Assembly (NCBI RefSeq): GCF_013249065.1
Contig: NZ_JABRWQ010000006.1
Coordinates: forward strand, 124,001-188,000
Source: Winogradskyella litoriviva
Lineage (GTDB): Bacteria; Bacteroidota; Bacteroidia; Flavobacteriales; Flavobacteriaceae
DNA length: 64,000 bases
Direction of reading: 5' to 3'
Below the pieces are notes generated by a model, which saw nothing but the letters and a program-made list of their open reading frames with translations, searched no databases and was not told the DNA's origin. Made by a program: the position numbers and the translations under genes. How positions within the stretch are numbered: position 1 is the stretch's first letter; every line of letters begins with the position of its first letter. Below, one piece after another: positions 35,532 through 45,130 of the stretch.

Positions 35532-37805
35532 ATGGATAATATTTATTTATTAATGTTAATTGCCATTACTGTATTAGCTATTGTTGATATTGTAGTTGGT
35601 GTTAGTAATGATGCTATCAACTTCTTAAACTCTGCTATTGGCTCAAAAGCATTGTCGATGAGAACTATAATGATTATAGCGAGTTTAGGTATTTTCATTG
35701 GCGCTGTATTTTCTAGCGGAATGATGGAAGTAGCCAGGAAAGGTATTTTTGTACCAGCTCAGTTTGAGTTTGGTGAAATTATGCTCATTTTTATGGCAGT
35801 AATGATTACAGACATTCTGCTGTTAGATTTCTTTAACACTTTAGGTTTACCTACATCAACAACCGTTTCTATTGTATTTAATTTATTAGGTGCAGCTGTA
35901 GTAATGTCCTTAATAAAGATTAGTCAGTCAGAAACTGAATCGCTTGCTGACTTAGGAAAATATATTGCGACGGATACGGCTCTCACCATTATAAGTGGTA
36001 TTTTATTATCTGTTATAATTGCATTTACTGTTGGTGCATTAGTTCAATGGATTTCTAGACTTATATTCACTTTTAACTACGAGCAAAAAATAAAGAATTT
36101 CGGAATTGTTTTTGGAGGTGTTGCATTAACAGCTATCACGTATTTTATCTTCTTAAAAGGATTAAAAGGAACACCTTATTACAAGGAAATGAAAAGTGTT
36201 GTTGAAGGCAATGAAGTTTATATTATACTTGGAAGTTTTGTATTCTGGACCTTATTCTCATTCATATTTGAAAAATTAACAAAAAGAACATCTTTACTAG
36301 CCGTAATAGCAGTTGGTACTTTTGGTTTAGCATTAGCCTTTTCTGGAAATGACTTAGTAAACTTTATTGGTGTACCAATGGCAGCATATCACTCATATGA
36401 AGCATGGGTTTTAGGCGGAATGGATGTAAGTATGTCAATGTCTGTTTTAGATAAAAAGGTTCCAGCAGAGCCTTATTTACTATTTATTGCTGGAGCAATA
36501 ATGGTTTTAACGTTGTGGTTTTCTAAAAAAGCAAAATCAGTTGCAGAAACAGAACTTAGTTTATCTCGCCAGAGCGATACACACGATAAGTTTGAACCTA
36601 ACCGTCTTTCTAGAGCTATTGTTAAAGGATCATCGCAATTATCTAGCTACTTTGGTGTATTAGTGCCTAAATCACTACAAGGTAAAATTAACAATAGTTT
36701 TGAAAAACCGCAGTCAATAATGACAAAAGACCAAAGTATTGATGCTCCTGCTTTTGATATGATTAGAGCTTCTGTTAACTTAATGGTTGCTGGTGTACTA
36801 ATTGCTATTGCAACTTCATTTAAATTACCATTATCTACAACATACGTAACATTTATGGTAGCAATGGGTACTTCTTTAGCAGATAGAGCTTGGGGAAGAG
36901 AAAGTGCTGTTTATAGAGTTGCAGGTGTATTAAATGTTATTGGCGGATGGTTTGGTACTGCTTTAGGTGCTTTTATTGCTGCTGGTATTGTTGTGTTTTT
37001 AATAAATTGGAACCCATCAGTTATAATACCAATCTTATTGTTACTTACGGCATTTCTTCTTTATAGAAATTACGTTTCTCATAAAAAATCTTCAAACAAG
37101 ACTGCAGAAGAAGATAGTCTTAAAGAAACAGGTAGTAGTTCTGTTCAAGGTGTTATTTTAGAAAGTGCAGATAATATCTCTAATGTTGTAAAACGTGGAA
37201 ATAAGATTTACACCAACGCAGTAAACGGCTTAGCCAAACAAGATTTATCTCTACTAAAAAAGAATAGAAAACAAGTTGATAAACTATCTAAAGAGGTCGA
37301 TAGTTTAAGAGACAACATTTTCTACTTTATTAAAAACTTAGATGAAACTAGTTTAAGAGCTAGTAGTTTTTATATTAATATTTTAGGATACCTAGAAGAT
37401 ATGACGCAATCATTAGAATATATTTCTAAGGTTAGTCATAAGCATATTAATAATAATCACAAAAAACTTAAATTTAGCCAAATCAAAGAATTAAAGGAAA
37501 TTGATGTGGCATTAGAAACGTTGTTTAATGACACAAAAGTAGCTTTCGAATCTCATTCTTTTGAGCAGATTGGATCTATAATTAGTCGTAAAAAAGAAGT
37601 TTTAGATTTAGTTACAGATAAAATTGTGAAGCAAGTTGCTAGAACAAGAACAGAAGAGTCTAGTCCTAAGAACACAACTTTATACTTTGGCCTATTATTA
37701 GAGACAAAAGATTTATTAACAGCAACTATGAATTTATTAGAGGAGTATTATAACTCTCATGATAGCTCTGTAGAACCTGCAACTATAAGTACAGATGATG
37801 AATAA
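35532..37805 (+). CDS. inorganic phosphate transporter (PiT family) with PhoU-like C-terminal domain
   Basis: 757 residues. The two PiT signature regions are DIVVGVSNDAINFLNSAIGSKA (about 19-40) and FSGNDLVNFIGVPMAA (about 271-286), within about ten TM helices. A second half carries DRAWGRESAVYRVAGVLNVIGGWFGTA. After about residue 530 the protein turns soluble and helical (NISNVVKRGNKIYTNAVNGLAKQD... ending near 740), PhoU-like, an extension found in Bacteroidetes PiT proteins. It imports phosphate using an ion gradient across the inner membrane. The PhoU-like tail may sense or gate. It ends with a strong terminator. Confidence 0.92.
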   Translation: MDNIYLLMLIAITVLAIVDIVVGVSNDAINFLNSAIGSKALSMRTIMIIASLGIFIGAVFSSGMMEVARKGIFVPAQFEFGEIMLIFMAVMITDILLLDFFNTLGLPTSTTVSIVFNLLGAAVVMSLIKISQSETESLADLGKYIATDTALTIISGILLSVIIAFTVGALVQWISRLIFTFNYEQKIKNFGIVFGGVALTAITYFIFLKGLKGTPYYKEMKSVVEGNEVYIILGSFVFWTLFSFIFEKLTKRTSLLAVIAVGTFGLALAFSGNDLVNFIGVPMAAYHSYEAWVLGGMDVSMSMSVLDKKVPAEPYLLFIAGAIMVLTLWFSKKAKSVAETELSLSRQSDTHDKFEPNRLSRAIVKGSSQLSSYFGVLVPKSLQGKINNSFEKPQSIMTKDQSIDAPAFDMIRASVNLMVAGVLIAIATSFKLPLSTTYVTFMVAMGTSLADRAWGRESAVYRVAGVLNVIGGWFGTALGAFIAAGIVVFLINWNPSVIIPILLLLTAFLLYRNYVSHKKSSNKTAEEDSLKETGSSSVQGVILESADNISNVVKRGNKIYTNAVNGLAKQDLSLLKKNRKQVDKLSKEVDSLRDNIFYFIKNLDETSLRASSFYINILGYLEDMTQSLEYISKVSHKHINNNHKKLKFSQIKELKEIDVALETLFNDTKVAFESHSFEQIGSIISRKKEVLDLVTDKIVKQVARTRTEESSPKNTTLYFGLLLETKDLLTATMNLLEEYYNSHDSSVEPATISTDDE

Positions 37806-37831
37806 ATAAAAATCTAACTAAAGTTTATTTA

Positions 37832-37868
37832 AAAGCTTCAAATCAAAATAAGATTTGAAGCTTTTTTT
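37832..37868 (+). terminator. rho-independent terminator of the porin-PiT unit
   Basis: Arms AAAGCTTCAAATC (37832-37844) and GATTTGAAGCTTT (37852-37864), 7-nt loop, then T-run. Confidence 0.92.
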
Positions 37869-38071
37869 ATTTCTAAAATTCAAAAAAGAACATCAAAAAA
37901 CAAGTTAAACAAAGTTCATTCAGCAAGTTACATTTCATAGGCTAAAAATAATTCATTCTAAAGACTATTATAAATGAAATTATTAGCTATAAATTTTAAC
38001 ATTCAACATCCAAAAGCGACCTTTAATCGTATATATAACTTTAAACATAGAAAATAACCAAAAACCATAAA

Positions 38072-38923
38072 ATGAAAAAAATTTCAATCTTATTAGTAAC
38101 GGCACTTTTATTAAGTTCATGTGTATCTAAGAAAAAATTCTTGGCACTAGAACAGCAACATGGAGAAACCGTAAGTGAACTGACTAAAACACGAGTAGAA
38201 AAAGAAGAGTTAGAGAACAAATTTGCTATAATTGAAGCACGTGTAAGTGAGTACAACTCTAAAATTCAATCTTTAAATAGTGACGTTAAAGGATTAACAC
38301 TAGAAAATAAATCTAAGTTTCAAGTATCAGAAGATGGTACTGTTGCCTCTGTTGCTAGTAAAGAAAAAATGCGTGCTACCTTGCAAAACGTAAGTGCAGA
38401 AAAATTAGCAGGCGCTAAAACTTTAAAGGATTCTATGAACTTAGCGGTTCAGTACAACTTAAGTAAAGCTATAAACACTAGCAACCTTAATGAAGAAGGT
38501 GATATGGTTGTAGATATTAACGAAACTGTAGTAATGATATCTATTGATGACGATATGTTATTTAACACAGCTAGTTATAGAGTAAGCAATAAAGCAGATA
38601 ATATTTTACAGAGATTAGCCGACGTTATTAACTCTGAACCTAGCTTAGATGTTATGGTAGAAGGTCATACAGACTCTAGATCTATTAACACAGATAAAGT
38701 ATCAGATAACTGGGAATTAAGTGTATTACGTGCAACATCGGTTGTAAAAAGATTACAAAATAAGTTTAAAGTTGCACCAGAGCAATTAATCGCATCTGGT
38801 CGTAGTAGCTACCAACCTTTAGTTGAAAATGATACTAGAGCTAATAGAGCTAAAAATCGTAGAACACGCATTATCTTAATGCCAAACATCGATAAGTTTT
38901 TTGCCTTAATGGAAGAAAAATAA
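38072..38923 (+). CDS. OmpA-family peptidoglycan-associated lipoprotein
   Basis: 283 residues with a lipobox (LLLSSCVSKK, Cys about 16). A coiled-coil (about 24-75) follows, then a helical region and an OmpA C-terminal domain (about 165-280) with the peptidoglycan-binding block VMVEGHTDSRSINTDKVSDNWELSVLRATSVV and NRRTRIILMP. It anchors the outer membrane to the cell wall. It stands alone between two terminators; the 265 bp before it contain only AT-rich sequence without a gene. Confidence 0.92.
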   Translation: MKKISILLVTALLLSSCVSKKKFLALEQQHGETVSELTKTRVEKEELENKFAIIEARVSEYNSKIQSLNSDVKGLTLENKSKFQVSEDGTVASVASKEKMRATLQNVSAEKLAGAKTLKDSMNLAVQYNLSKAINTSNLNEEGDMVVDINETVVMISIDDDMLFNTASYRVSNKADNILQRLADVINSEPSLDVMVEGHTDSRSINTDKVSDNWELSVLRATSVVKRLQNKFKVAPEQLIASGRSSYQPLVENDTRANRAKNRRTRIILMPNIDKFFALMEEK

Positions 38924-38949
38924 GAAACAAATCTTTATAGATTTAATAC

Positions 38950-38992
38950 AAAAGCATCCTCCCGTAAAATTCGGCATTGGATGCTTTTTTTT
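38950..38992 (+). terminator. rho-independent terminator of the OmpA-family gene
   Basis: Arms AAAAGCATCC (38950-38959) and GGATGCTTTT (38979-38988) with a long loop, followed by T to 38992. Confidence 0.85.
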
Positions 38993-39028
38993 ATGCCCAA
39001 ATTTGTAAATTGTAAAAAATAACACGTC

Positions 39029-39754
39029 ATGAAACCTTGTATAACACTTGCTATAATCTGCTTTTCTCTTAATATTTTCTCACAGAATATCACGTCTAAA
39101 GAACTATTACAAAACACCATAAAATATCACGACCCTAATGGCAATTGGCAGAGTTTTAATGATGAGTTTACGGTTGTAATGACAACTCCCAAATCATCTG
39201 ATCGAAAAAGTGTCATCTCTATTAATTTAGCGCAAGAGTATTTTGGAGTAACAGCAACTAAAGATACCATTACTACAACCTATATTTTAGATAAAGACCA
39301 ATGTAAAATGTCTTATAACGGTAAAGTTCTAGATAGCATTGCTGCCAAGGAAAAAAAGATGACTTGCAACAGAGCGCAACTATATAAAAACTACTACACC
39401 TATCTTTATGGTTTACCAATGAAACTGCAAGATGCTGGCACTAACCTTAGCGATAAAGTAGAAAAGAAAACCTTTAAAGGAAAAGACTATTTAGTTTTAA
39501 AAGTTACTTATGATGAAGCTGTAGGAAGTGATGTTTGGTACTTTTATTTTAACCCTGAGACTTATGCTATGGAAATCTATCAGTTTTTTAAAACTGATGA
39601 AAATGGCAAAGAAAAATCAGATACTGGTGAGTATATTTTGCTTTCTCAAGAAGCAATTGTAAATAAGATTAAAATGCCCAAAATAAGAGCGTGGTATTAC
39701 AATAAGGACAACAAATATTTAGGGACAGATACTTTAAAGCTTAATACTGATTAA
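39029..39754 (+). CDS. secreted protein of unknown function (DUF6503-like)
   Basis: 241 residues with a signal peptide (cleavage after NIFSQ). The sequence KELLQNTIKYHDPNGNWQSFNDEFTVVMTTP and the later SDVWYFYFNPETYAMEIYQFF are like a flavobacterial family I recall as DUF6503, with a lipocalin- or LolA-like beta fold suspected. Two cysteines (about residues 92 and 112) could form a disulfide. It ends 5 bp from the convergent Na/Pi cotransporter gene. No function can be assigned. Confidence 0.6.
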   Translation: MKPCITLAIICFSLNIFSQNITSKELLQNTIKYHDPNGNWQSFNDEFTVVMTTPKSSDRKSVISINLAQEYFGVTATKDTITTTYILDKDQCKMSYNGKVLDSIAAKEKKMTCNRAQLYKNYYTYLYGLPMKLQDAGTNLSDKVEKKTFKGKDYLVLKVTYDEAVGSDVWYFYFNPETYAMEIYQFFKTDENGKEKSDTGEYILLSQEAIVNKIKMPKIRAWYYNKDNKYLGTDTLKLNTD

Positions 39755-39759
39755 AAATA

Positions 39760-41520
39760 CTAATCACCATTGTCTAGCAATGTATCCGTTTTACCATACA
39801 ATAACTCTGCAACTTCAATTAATTTTTTGATTATTTCATTTACGTTGGTGTAATCATTAAATAATGACGATGCTAATTCTGCGTTAATTAAATCTTCCCT
39901 AATTAACTTATCAATAGATTTATTACTATATCTAATATTTTCTTTAGCCTCTTTTTTTAAATGAGCTAGCTTTATTGCATACATTTCTGACTCTTCGGAT
40001 TTTCTAAATAGGTATATAATACGAAGAACTTTAGTTATTTTTTTTCTAAAACCATTATACTCTTTAAGCACAAATGCATTGTCTAGATTTAATGATAAAC
40101 TAATATTTTTGTTTAATTCTCTAACGTGTTTAATAATCTCAATCATTCTACGATTAGCAATTTTTATGTCTAAAATTGTTTTAATTTGCTGGTCGTTAAG
40201 TTTTAGTTCTTTCTGTGCTGTTGTCGCATATTTTATAATTTCACCATAAATATTTTTTACTTTTTTATAATAAATATCATCTATATTAATATTTAAGTCT
40301 TTATCAGATTTTTTAATAATTTGCTTAATTTTTTCATTTGATTCTATATCATTTCTATGAATATTTAAACCATGAGCAACAACCTCAAAAACAGCATTTT
40401 TATATAAGTATTTTGATTCATTTATTAATGCTGAAATAATAGAACCTGGAAATTTTAAAACGGATGTGTTAAGGTATTTTGGTTCATCAATATCTTTATC
40501 TTTTTGTTCTTTAAAGAATTTTAGTAACGCTTGCTCTAAAGGTTTAATTATCGGAATCATTATTAGAACACCAAGCGTATTAAATATAGTATGAAACAAT
40601 GCCAACTTTAAAGTATAATCAGTGGCAGCAATATTAATGGCTTCAGATATGCTGTTAACCAAATGTGCTAATGGATAAATTAAAATTAGAGCAACAATAC
40701 CTGTTACTACATTGAAAACAAAATGCGCACCTGCCAGTCGTCTGCCAGCAATATTAGAACCCAAAGACCCTAAAACCGCAGTAATAGTAGTACCAACATT
40801 AGCGCCAATTGCTAAAGCTAAAGCATTCTCATATTCTATTTGTCCTGCAGACAAAGCGGTTAATATTAATGCTAGAGTTGCACTACTAGATTGTAAAATC
40901 GTTGTAATTATAATTCCTAAACCTGCATAAATAAGTACACCTAAAAAGCCAGAAACAGCGTATTGAGATAAATCTACATAGTCTTTAAAAACATCAAAGC
41001 CCTCTTTCATGTAATGGATACCAAGAAAGAAAAAACCTAGTCCAGCCAAAACATTTCCGACACCTTTTAATATTGGTTTTTTTTGAAATGAAAAAATGAT
41101 TCCAAAAATTAACATAGGCATGGCTAATGCAGCTATTTTTATTTTAAGTCCAAAGCCTGCAACTAACCAAGCCGTAGCTGTAGTGCCTATATTGGCTCCA
41201 AAAATTAATCCAATACCTCCAGATAAAGAAATTAGTCCTGCACTTATAAAAGAAATAGCAATCACAGAAACTAAAGAACTCGATTGAATTATTGCCGTTA
41301 CAAAAGCACCTGCTGTAATACTTTTATATAATTTATCTGTTGCTTTTTTTAAAATATTTTGAAGTGGTCCTTTTGTAAATGCCTTAAAGCCTTCTTCAAG
41401 TAACACCATACCAAATAATAGTATAGCAATACCAGCCGCTATAGTCTTAAAATTAGCGTATTTGTAAAGTAAAACTGCGAGAGCAGCTAACAGTCCGATA
41501 AAAACAGACTTTTTAATCAT
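39760..41520 (-). CDS. Na+/phosphate cotransporter family protein (NptA-type) with PhoU-like C-terminal domain
   Basis: 586 residues. The membrane half (about 1-330) holds two inverted repeats with the QSSS signatures VTAIIQSSSLVSVIAISFISAGLIS and TTILQSSSATLALILTALSAGQI, each followed by GANIGTTATA / GANVGTTITAVLGS. These are the Na/Pi-II hallmarks. The C-terminal 200 residues are helical and PhoU-like. It is a second, independent phosphate carrier close to the PiT gene. Its own exact -7 box lies about 70 bp upstream; no PHO-like repeats were found there. Confidence 0.9.
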   Translation of the reverse strand: MIKKSVFIGLLAALAVLLYKYANFKTIAAGIAILLFGMVLLEEGFKAFTKGPLQNILKKATDKLYKSITAGAFVTAIIQSSSLVSVIAISFISAGLISLSGGIGLIFGANIGTTATAWLVAGFGLKIKIAALAMPMLIFGIIFSFQKKPILKGVGNVLAGLGFFFLGIHYMKEGFDVFKDYVDLSQYAVSGFLGVLIYAGLGIIITTILQSSSATLALILTALSAGQIEYENALALAIGANVGTTITAVLGSLGSNIAGRRLAGAHFVFNVVTGIVALILIYPLAHLVNSISEAINIAATDYTLKLALFHTIFNTLGVLIMIPIIKPLEQALLKFFKEQKDKDIDEPKYLNTSVLKFPGSIISALINESKYLYKNAVFEVVAHGLNIHRNDIESNEKIKQIIKKSDKDLNINIDDIYYKKVKNIYGEIIKYATTAQKELKLNDQQIKTILDIKIANRRMIEIIKHVRELNKNISLSLNLDNAFVLKEYNGFRKKITKVLRIIYLFRKSEESEMYAIKLAHLKKEAKENIRYSNKSIDKLIREDLINAELASSLFNDYTNVNEIIKKLIEVAELLYGKTDTLLDNGD

Positions 41521-41590
41521 GGAGTAAGCTATGATTTATTGATTTTTATAAAATTAAGAAGGTTAAATTAAGGTAATCTTATTACAGACG

Positions 41591-41598
41591 CAAAATTA
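41591..41598 (-). promoter_or_regulatory. -7 box (TAATTTTG) of the Na/Pi cotransporter gene
   Basis: Exact TAnnTTTG on the minus strand, about 70 bp before the start codon. No clear -33 TTG at the usual spacing. Confidence 0.5.
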
Positions 41599-41642
41599 AT
41601 ATAGTAAAACTGTAATGAGAATTTATACCGATTATATAAACT

Positions 41643-41680
41643 AAAAAAGCACCTTTTTCAATTAAGAAAAAGATGCTTTT
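41643..41680 (-). terminator. terminator of the nrdB-nrdA operon
   Basis: Arms 41645-41659 and 41666-41680 (15 bp with one mismatch). Read on the minus strand the hairpin is followed by six T. Confidence 0.85.
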
Positions 41681-41723
41681 ATTTCAACTTACTTCAATTA
41701 CAATAGGCAATCGAAATTAAGAA

Positions 41724-43523
41724 TTAACCCTCACAACTTGTGCATTCTTTCTTTTGCTTAAACTTCTGTGCTGCGTTCATACTGTGTTGGTAATACAACG
41801 ACTTTACACCTAATTGCCAAGCAGTTACATACAATTTATTAATATCTTTTACTGGCATATCTGGATGAACCATAATATTTAAAGACTGTGCCTGATCAAT
41901 GTGATTTTGTCTATTTGCTGCCTGATATATTATTGTCATCTGATCTATTTCAGAATATGTTTTAAATACATCTTTTTCGTGATCTGTAAGTCCTTCTAAA
42001 TGCTGTACAGAACCATCATAATCTCTTATGCTTTTCCAGATTTCTGATGTATTCATTCCTTTTTCTTCTAACAAAGCAGTTAAAAAAGGATTTTTAATAG
42101 TGGTTTTAATTTTTGCAATATCCTTTACATAACTATTAGACCATATTGGCTCAATACCTTGTGATACTTGTCCTAAAATAAAAGCTGAAGATGTTGTTGG
42201 CGCTACTGCATTTAACGTTGTATTACGTCTTCCGTATCCTTTTAATACTTCTGGCTCACCAAATAATTTAGCTAATTCTTCTGATGCTTTTACAGATTTT
42301 GTTCTTATAGTTCTAAAGATTTCACTATTTAAATCAAAGGCTTCCTTACTATCAAAACTTAACATTTTAGATTGTAATAAAGAGTGCCACCCTAAAGCTC
42401 CTAATCCTAAAGCTCTATTTTCTTTTGCAAAGTTGTAGGCCTTCTCCATAAACATGAAGGTTTGTCTATCATCTCTATCTGGCGAATCTCTGTATACTTC
42501 TAACTTTGTTATAAATTCCTCCAAAACAGCATCTAAAAAATACACCATAGTTTCAACTGCATCTGTATCTTTCCACTTATCGTAGTGTAATAAGTTAATT
42601 GAAGATAATACACATACAAAAGACCATCTGTCATTAGTTGGCAACATGATTTCAGAACATAAGTTACTTGCGTAAATTTCATGTTTATTTTCTCTATAAA
42701 CTTCTGGTGCTGCATTGTTAGCATTGTCCTTAAAGAAGATATAAGGATACCCTATTTCTCCCCTACGCTGTAAAACTTTTGCCCAAATAGCACGTTTTTC
42801 ATTATCTCCATCAATCATTTGTTGCATCCACTCGTTACCAACAGTAACACCATGTGTTAATTCTTGAATTGGATTACCTTCAGTTCCTATTTCTAAAAAC
42901 TCATTTATATCTTGATGATCTATTGGTAAATATGGAGAAAAACGACCACGTCTCACAGAACCTTGACTAACCACATCAACCATTTTTTCAAACAACTGCA
43001 TTATATGCACTGCTCCCGAAGACTCTCCATTATTTTTTACTGGTGCGCCTCTATGACGAAGTTTACCAAAATAACCAGAAGTACCACCTCCTAATTTAGA
43101 CATCATACCAACTTCTGACTGTGTATAAAGGATATCTCCCATATCATCAGAAATATGTGATCCAAAACAGCTAATTGGTAACCCACGTTTTTTACCAAAA
43201 TTGGACCATACTGGTGATGCTAATGAAAAATAGCCTTCAGCCATATAGCCATAGAACTTATCTGCAAAACCGTCAATCTTTAAGATTCTTTCTGCGTTAT
43301 TAGCAATTTCTCTAATTCTTTCTTCTGGAGTTGTGTCTCCTGTAAGGTAACCAGATGCTAAAAATTGACGACTATGGTCTGTTAACCATTTTATTTCTGG
43401 CTCTGCTTTGGCTTCTTTTATAGCTTCTTTTCTCGCTTTAATTAATTCATCGTGAGGTGAAGTTATTGTAGTTTGAGGATTTACTACTTTGTTTTCGTGG
43501 TCTAAATTAATGTTTTCGTTCAT
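41724..43523 (-). CDS. nrdA: ribonucleoside-diphosphate reductase, catalytic subunit alpha (lacks ATP-cone)
   Basis: 599 residues, shorter than NrdA proteins that carry an N-terminal ATP-cone; none is present here. Catalytic-core features: PISCFGSHISDDMGDI, LGGGTSGYFGKLRHRGAPVKNNGESSG, the active-site block NLCSEIMLPTN (cysteine and glutamate of the radical site, about 284-294), and the C-terminal redox pair CTSC in KKECTSCEG. It makes deoxyribonucleotides together with NrdB, encoded 3 bp upstream. Allosteric overall-activity control appears to have moved to NrdB. Confidence 0.94.
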   Translation of the reverse strand: MNENINLDHENKVVNPQTTITSPHDELIKARKEAIKEAKAEPEIKWLTDHSRQFLASGYLTGDTTPEERIREIANNAERILKIDGFADKFYGYMAEGYFSLASPVWSNFGKKRGLPISCFGSHISDDMGDILYTQSEVGMMSKLGGGTSGYFGKLRHRGAPVKNNGESSGAVHIMQLFEKMVDVVSQGSVRRGRFSPYLPIDHQDINEFLEIGTEGNPIQELTHGVTVGNEWMQQMIDGDNEKRAIWAKVLQRRGEIGYPYIFFKDNANNAAPEVYRENKHEIYASNLCSEIMLPTNDRWSFVCVLSSINLLHYDKWKDTDAVETMVYFLDAVLEEFITKLEVYRDSPDRDDRQTFMFMEKAYNFAKENRALGLGALGWHSLLQSKMLSFDSKEAFDLNSEIFRTIRTKSVKASEELAKLFGEPEVLKGYGRRNTTLNAVAPTTSSAFILGQVSQGIEPIWSNSYVKDIAKIKTTIKNPFLTALLEEKGMNTSEIWKSIRDYDGSVQHLEGLTDHEKDVFKTYSEIDQMTIIYQAANRQNHIDQAQSLNIMVHPDMPVKDINKLYVTAWQLGVKSLYYQHSMNAAQKFKQKKECTSCEG

Positions 43524-43526
43524 GGT

Positions 43527-44801
43527 TTAAAATAAGTCGTCGCTAGTTATACTTTTTGTTCTTTTGCTATAGTTGATAGATCGTTTTACGAAGAAATCTC
43601 CGTGTTTTGTACCTATAATTTCGTCATCAAACCATTCGGTTTGCTGTATTAATGATTCATCGATTTCAAATACTTTTTCGATGCCTATACTTACTAATGA
43701 GTTATTAAATCTATTTTTTATAAATTCATTTATAACATCTTTTGGTAAGAAATCTAATTCGCCTGCTTCAAAAATCCAATCCACAAGTTTGCTTTCAGAT
43801 TTAAAAGCTTCCTCGCATAATTCTTTCACTAACATGCTGTGTTCTTCATCAAACCATGTTGGATTTTCGTTCTTTATAATTCTAATAATATCAATACCAA
43901 AATCTCCATGAATCTGTTCTTCTTTAGAAGTCGCTTCCACCACATTAGATACTCCTTTAAGCATATTTTTATGCTTATTAAAAGCCATAATGATTAAAAA
44001 CTGAGAGAATAGAGATACATGCTCTATAAATAGAGAGAACAATAAAATTGACTCAGCATATTCTTTATTATCCTCACTTTTAGCATTTTTTAAAGCCGTT
44101 TCTAAATAATGAACACGTCTCATTATTACAGGCTTTTTCTTTAGGTTTTTAAACTCGTTATTAAGTCCTAATATTTCTAATAAGTGCGAATACGCATCGT
44201 GGTGACGCACTTCACTTTCTGCAAATGTTGCTCCTACTGACCCAATTTCTGGCTTAGGCATTTTATGGTAAATATCTCCCCAAAACGATTTAACTGCAAC
44301 TTCAATTTGAGAAATTGCAAGCATGGTGTTTTTAATAGCATTTTGCTCTACTACAGTAAGTCTTGTTTTAAAGTCTTGAATATCACTAGTAAAATTAAAC
44401 TCTGAGTGTATCCAGTAAGAATGTCTAATAGCATCCACATATTCATACAATTCCGGATACTCGTAAGGCTTTAAATTAATACGTTTTTCAAAAATATTTG
44501 TCTTCCTATTTCTTGCCTGTTCGTCTCTATATAAAATGTATGCTTTTGCTACACCATGGAAAGAGCTTTCCATTAATTTTTCTTCTACAAGATCCTGTAC
44601 TTCTTCTACAGTAGGTAAATATTTGTGATCTTTTGCTTTTCTGTCTAATAAGGTTTGTAAAACATTTACAGAAATAGTATTAGCATCTTCTTTACTACCG
44701 TTTCCTACAGACAACATTGCCTTTTCTATAGCATTAGAAATTTTATTTAAAACAAAGGGACTTGTCTCATAATCTCTTTTTATAATCTGCGTAATTTCCA
44801 T
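43527..44801 (-). CDS. nrdB: ribonucleoside-diphosphate reductase subunit beta with N-terminal ATP-cone
   Basis: 424 residues. The first ~95 residues (MEITQIIKRDYETSPFVLNKISNAIEKAML...LVEEKLMESSFHGVAKAYILYR) are an ATP-cone, normally found on NrdA. The ferritin-like metal site follows: E197, H200 and Y204 in ESEVRHHDAY, and later FIEHVSL and EEQIHGDFG. From published work, NrdB of Leeuwenhoekiella blandensis carries such a cone and is regulated by ATP and dATP through the radical subunit; that and the Flavobacterium johnsoniae protein are class Id dimanganese enzymes. By similarity this is likely the same class, but the metal is inferred. Confidence 0.93.
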   Translation of the reverse strand: MEITQIIKRDYETSPFVLNKISNAIEKAMLSVGNGSKEDANTISVNVLQTLLDRKAKDHKYLPTVEEVQDLVEEKLMESSFHGVAKAYILYRDEQARNRKTNIFEKRINLKPYEYPELYEYVDAIRHSYWIHSEFNFTSDIQDFKTRLTVVEQNAIKNTMLAISQIEVAVKSFWGDIYHKMPKPEIGSVGATFAESEVRHHDAYSHLLEILGLNNEFKNLKKKPVIMRRVHYLETALKNAKSEDNKEYAESILLFSLFIEHVSLFSQFLIIMAFNKHKNMLKGVSNVVEATSKEEQIHGDFGIDIIRIIKNENPTWFDEEHSMLVKELCEEAFKSESKLVDWIFEAGELDFLPKDVINEFIKNRFNNSLVSIGIEKVFEIDESLIQQTEWFDDEIIGTKHGDFFVKRSINYSKRTKSITSDDLF

Positions 44802-44974
44802 ATCTTTTAATTTATAAGACTAAAAAGCCGTTAGAATGAATTAAATCATCCAAAATCTTAATAGTAAATCGGTAAATAGTTTTTTAATTCTTCCTTAAAC
44901 AGGAATATACAGGCGAATTTTTGACACTTCTTCTAAATCTCAATTTAGATAAAACTATATTATTTTGCCCTCAA

Positions 44975-44993
44975 CAAAGATTGACAATTGTCA
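44975..44993 (-). promoter_or_regulatory. perfect 12-bp palindrome TGACAATTGTCA next to a -7-like box upstream of nrdB
   Basis: Palindrome at 44982-44993. On the minus strand it abuts AATCTTTG (44982-44975), a -7-like box, which puts the dyad in an operator position about 175 bp before nrdB. No NrdR-type box was recognised. Confidence 0.4.
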
Positions 44994-45130
44994 TTAAAAA
45001 TGAAAGGGTATTTTACAAACGTTGTCAACAAGTTTTTAACAAACTCTTGTAATGCCCATAAAATGGTCATTCTATCAAAAAACATTGTAACTATTTGATA
45101 TTTAGAACATTAATACCTATTTAAAGACTG

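Noticed and set aside
41520..41640. PHO-like repeats before the Na/Pi cotransporter
   Set aside because: The minus-strand sequence upstream of its -7 box has no 11-bp-spaced TAACA or TGTTA units.
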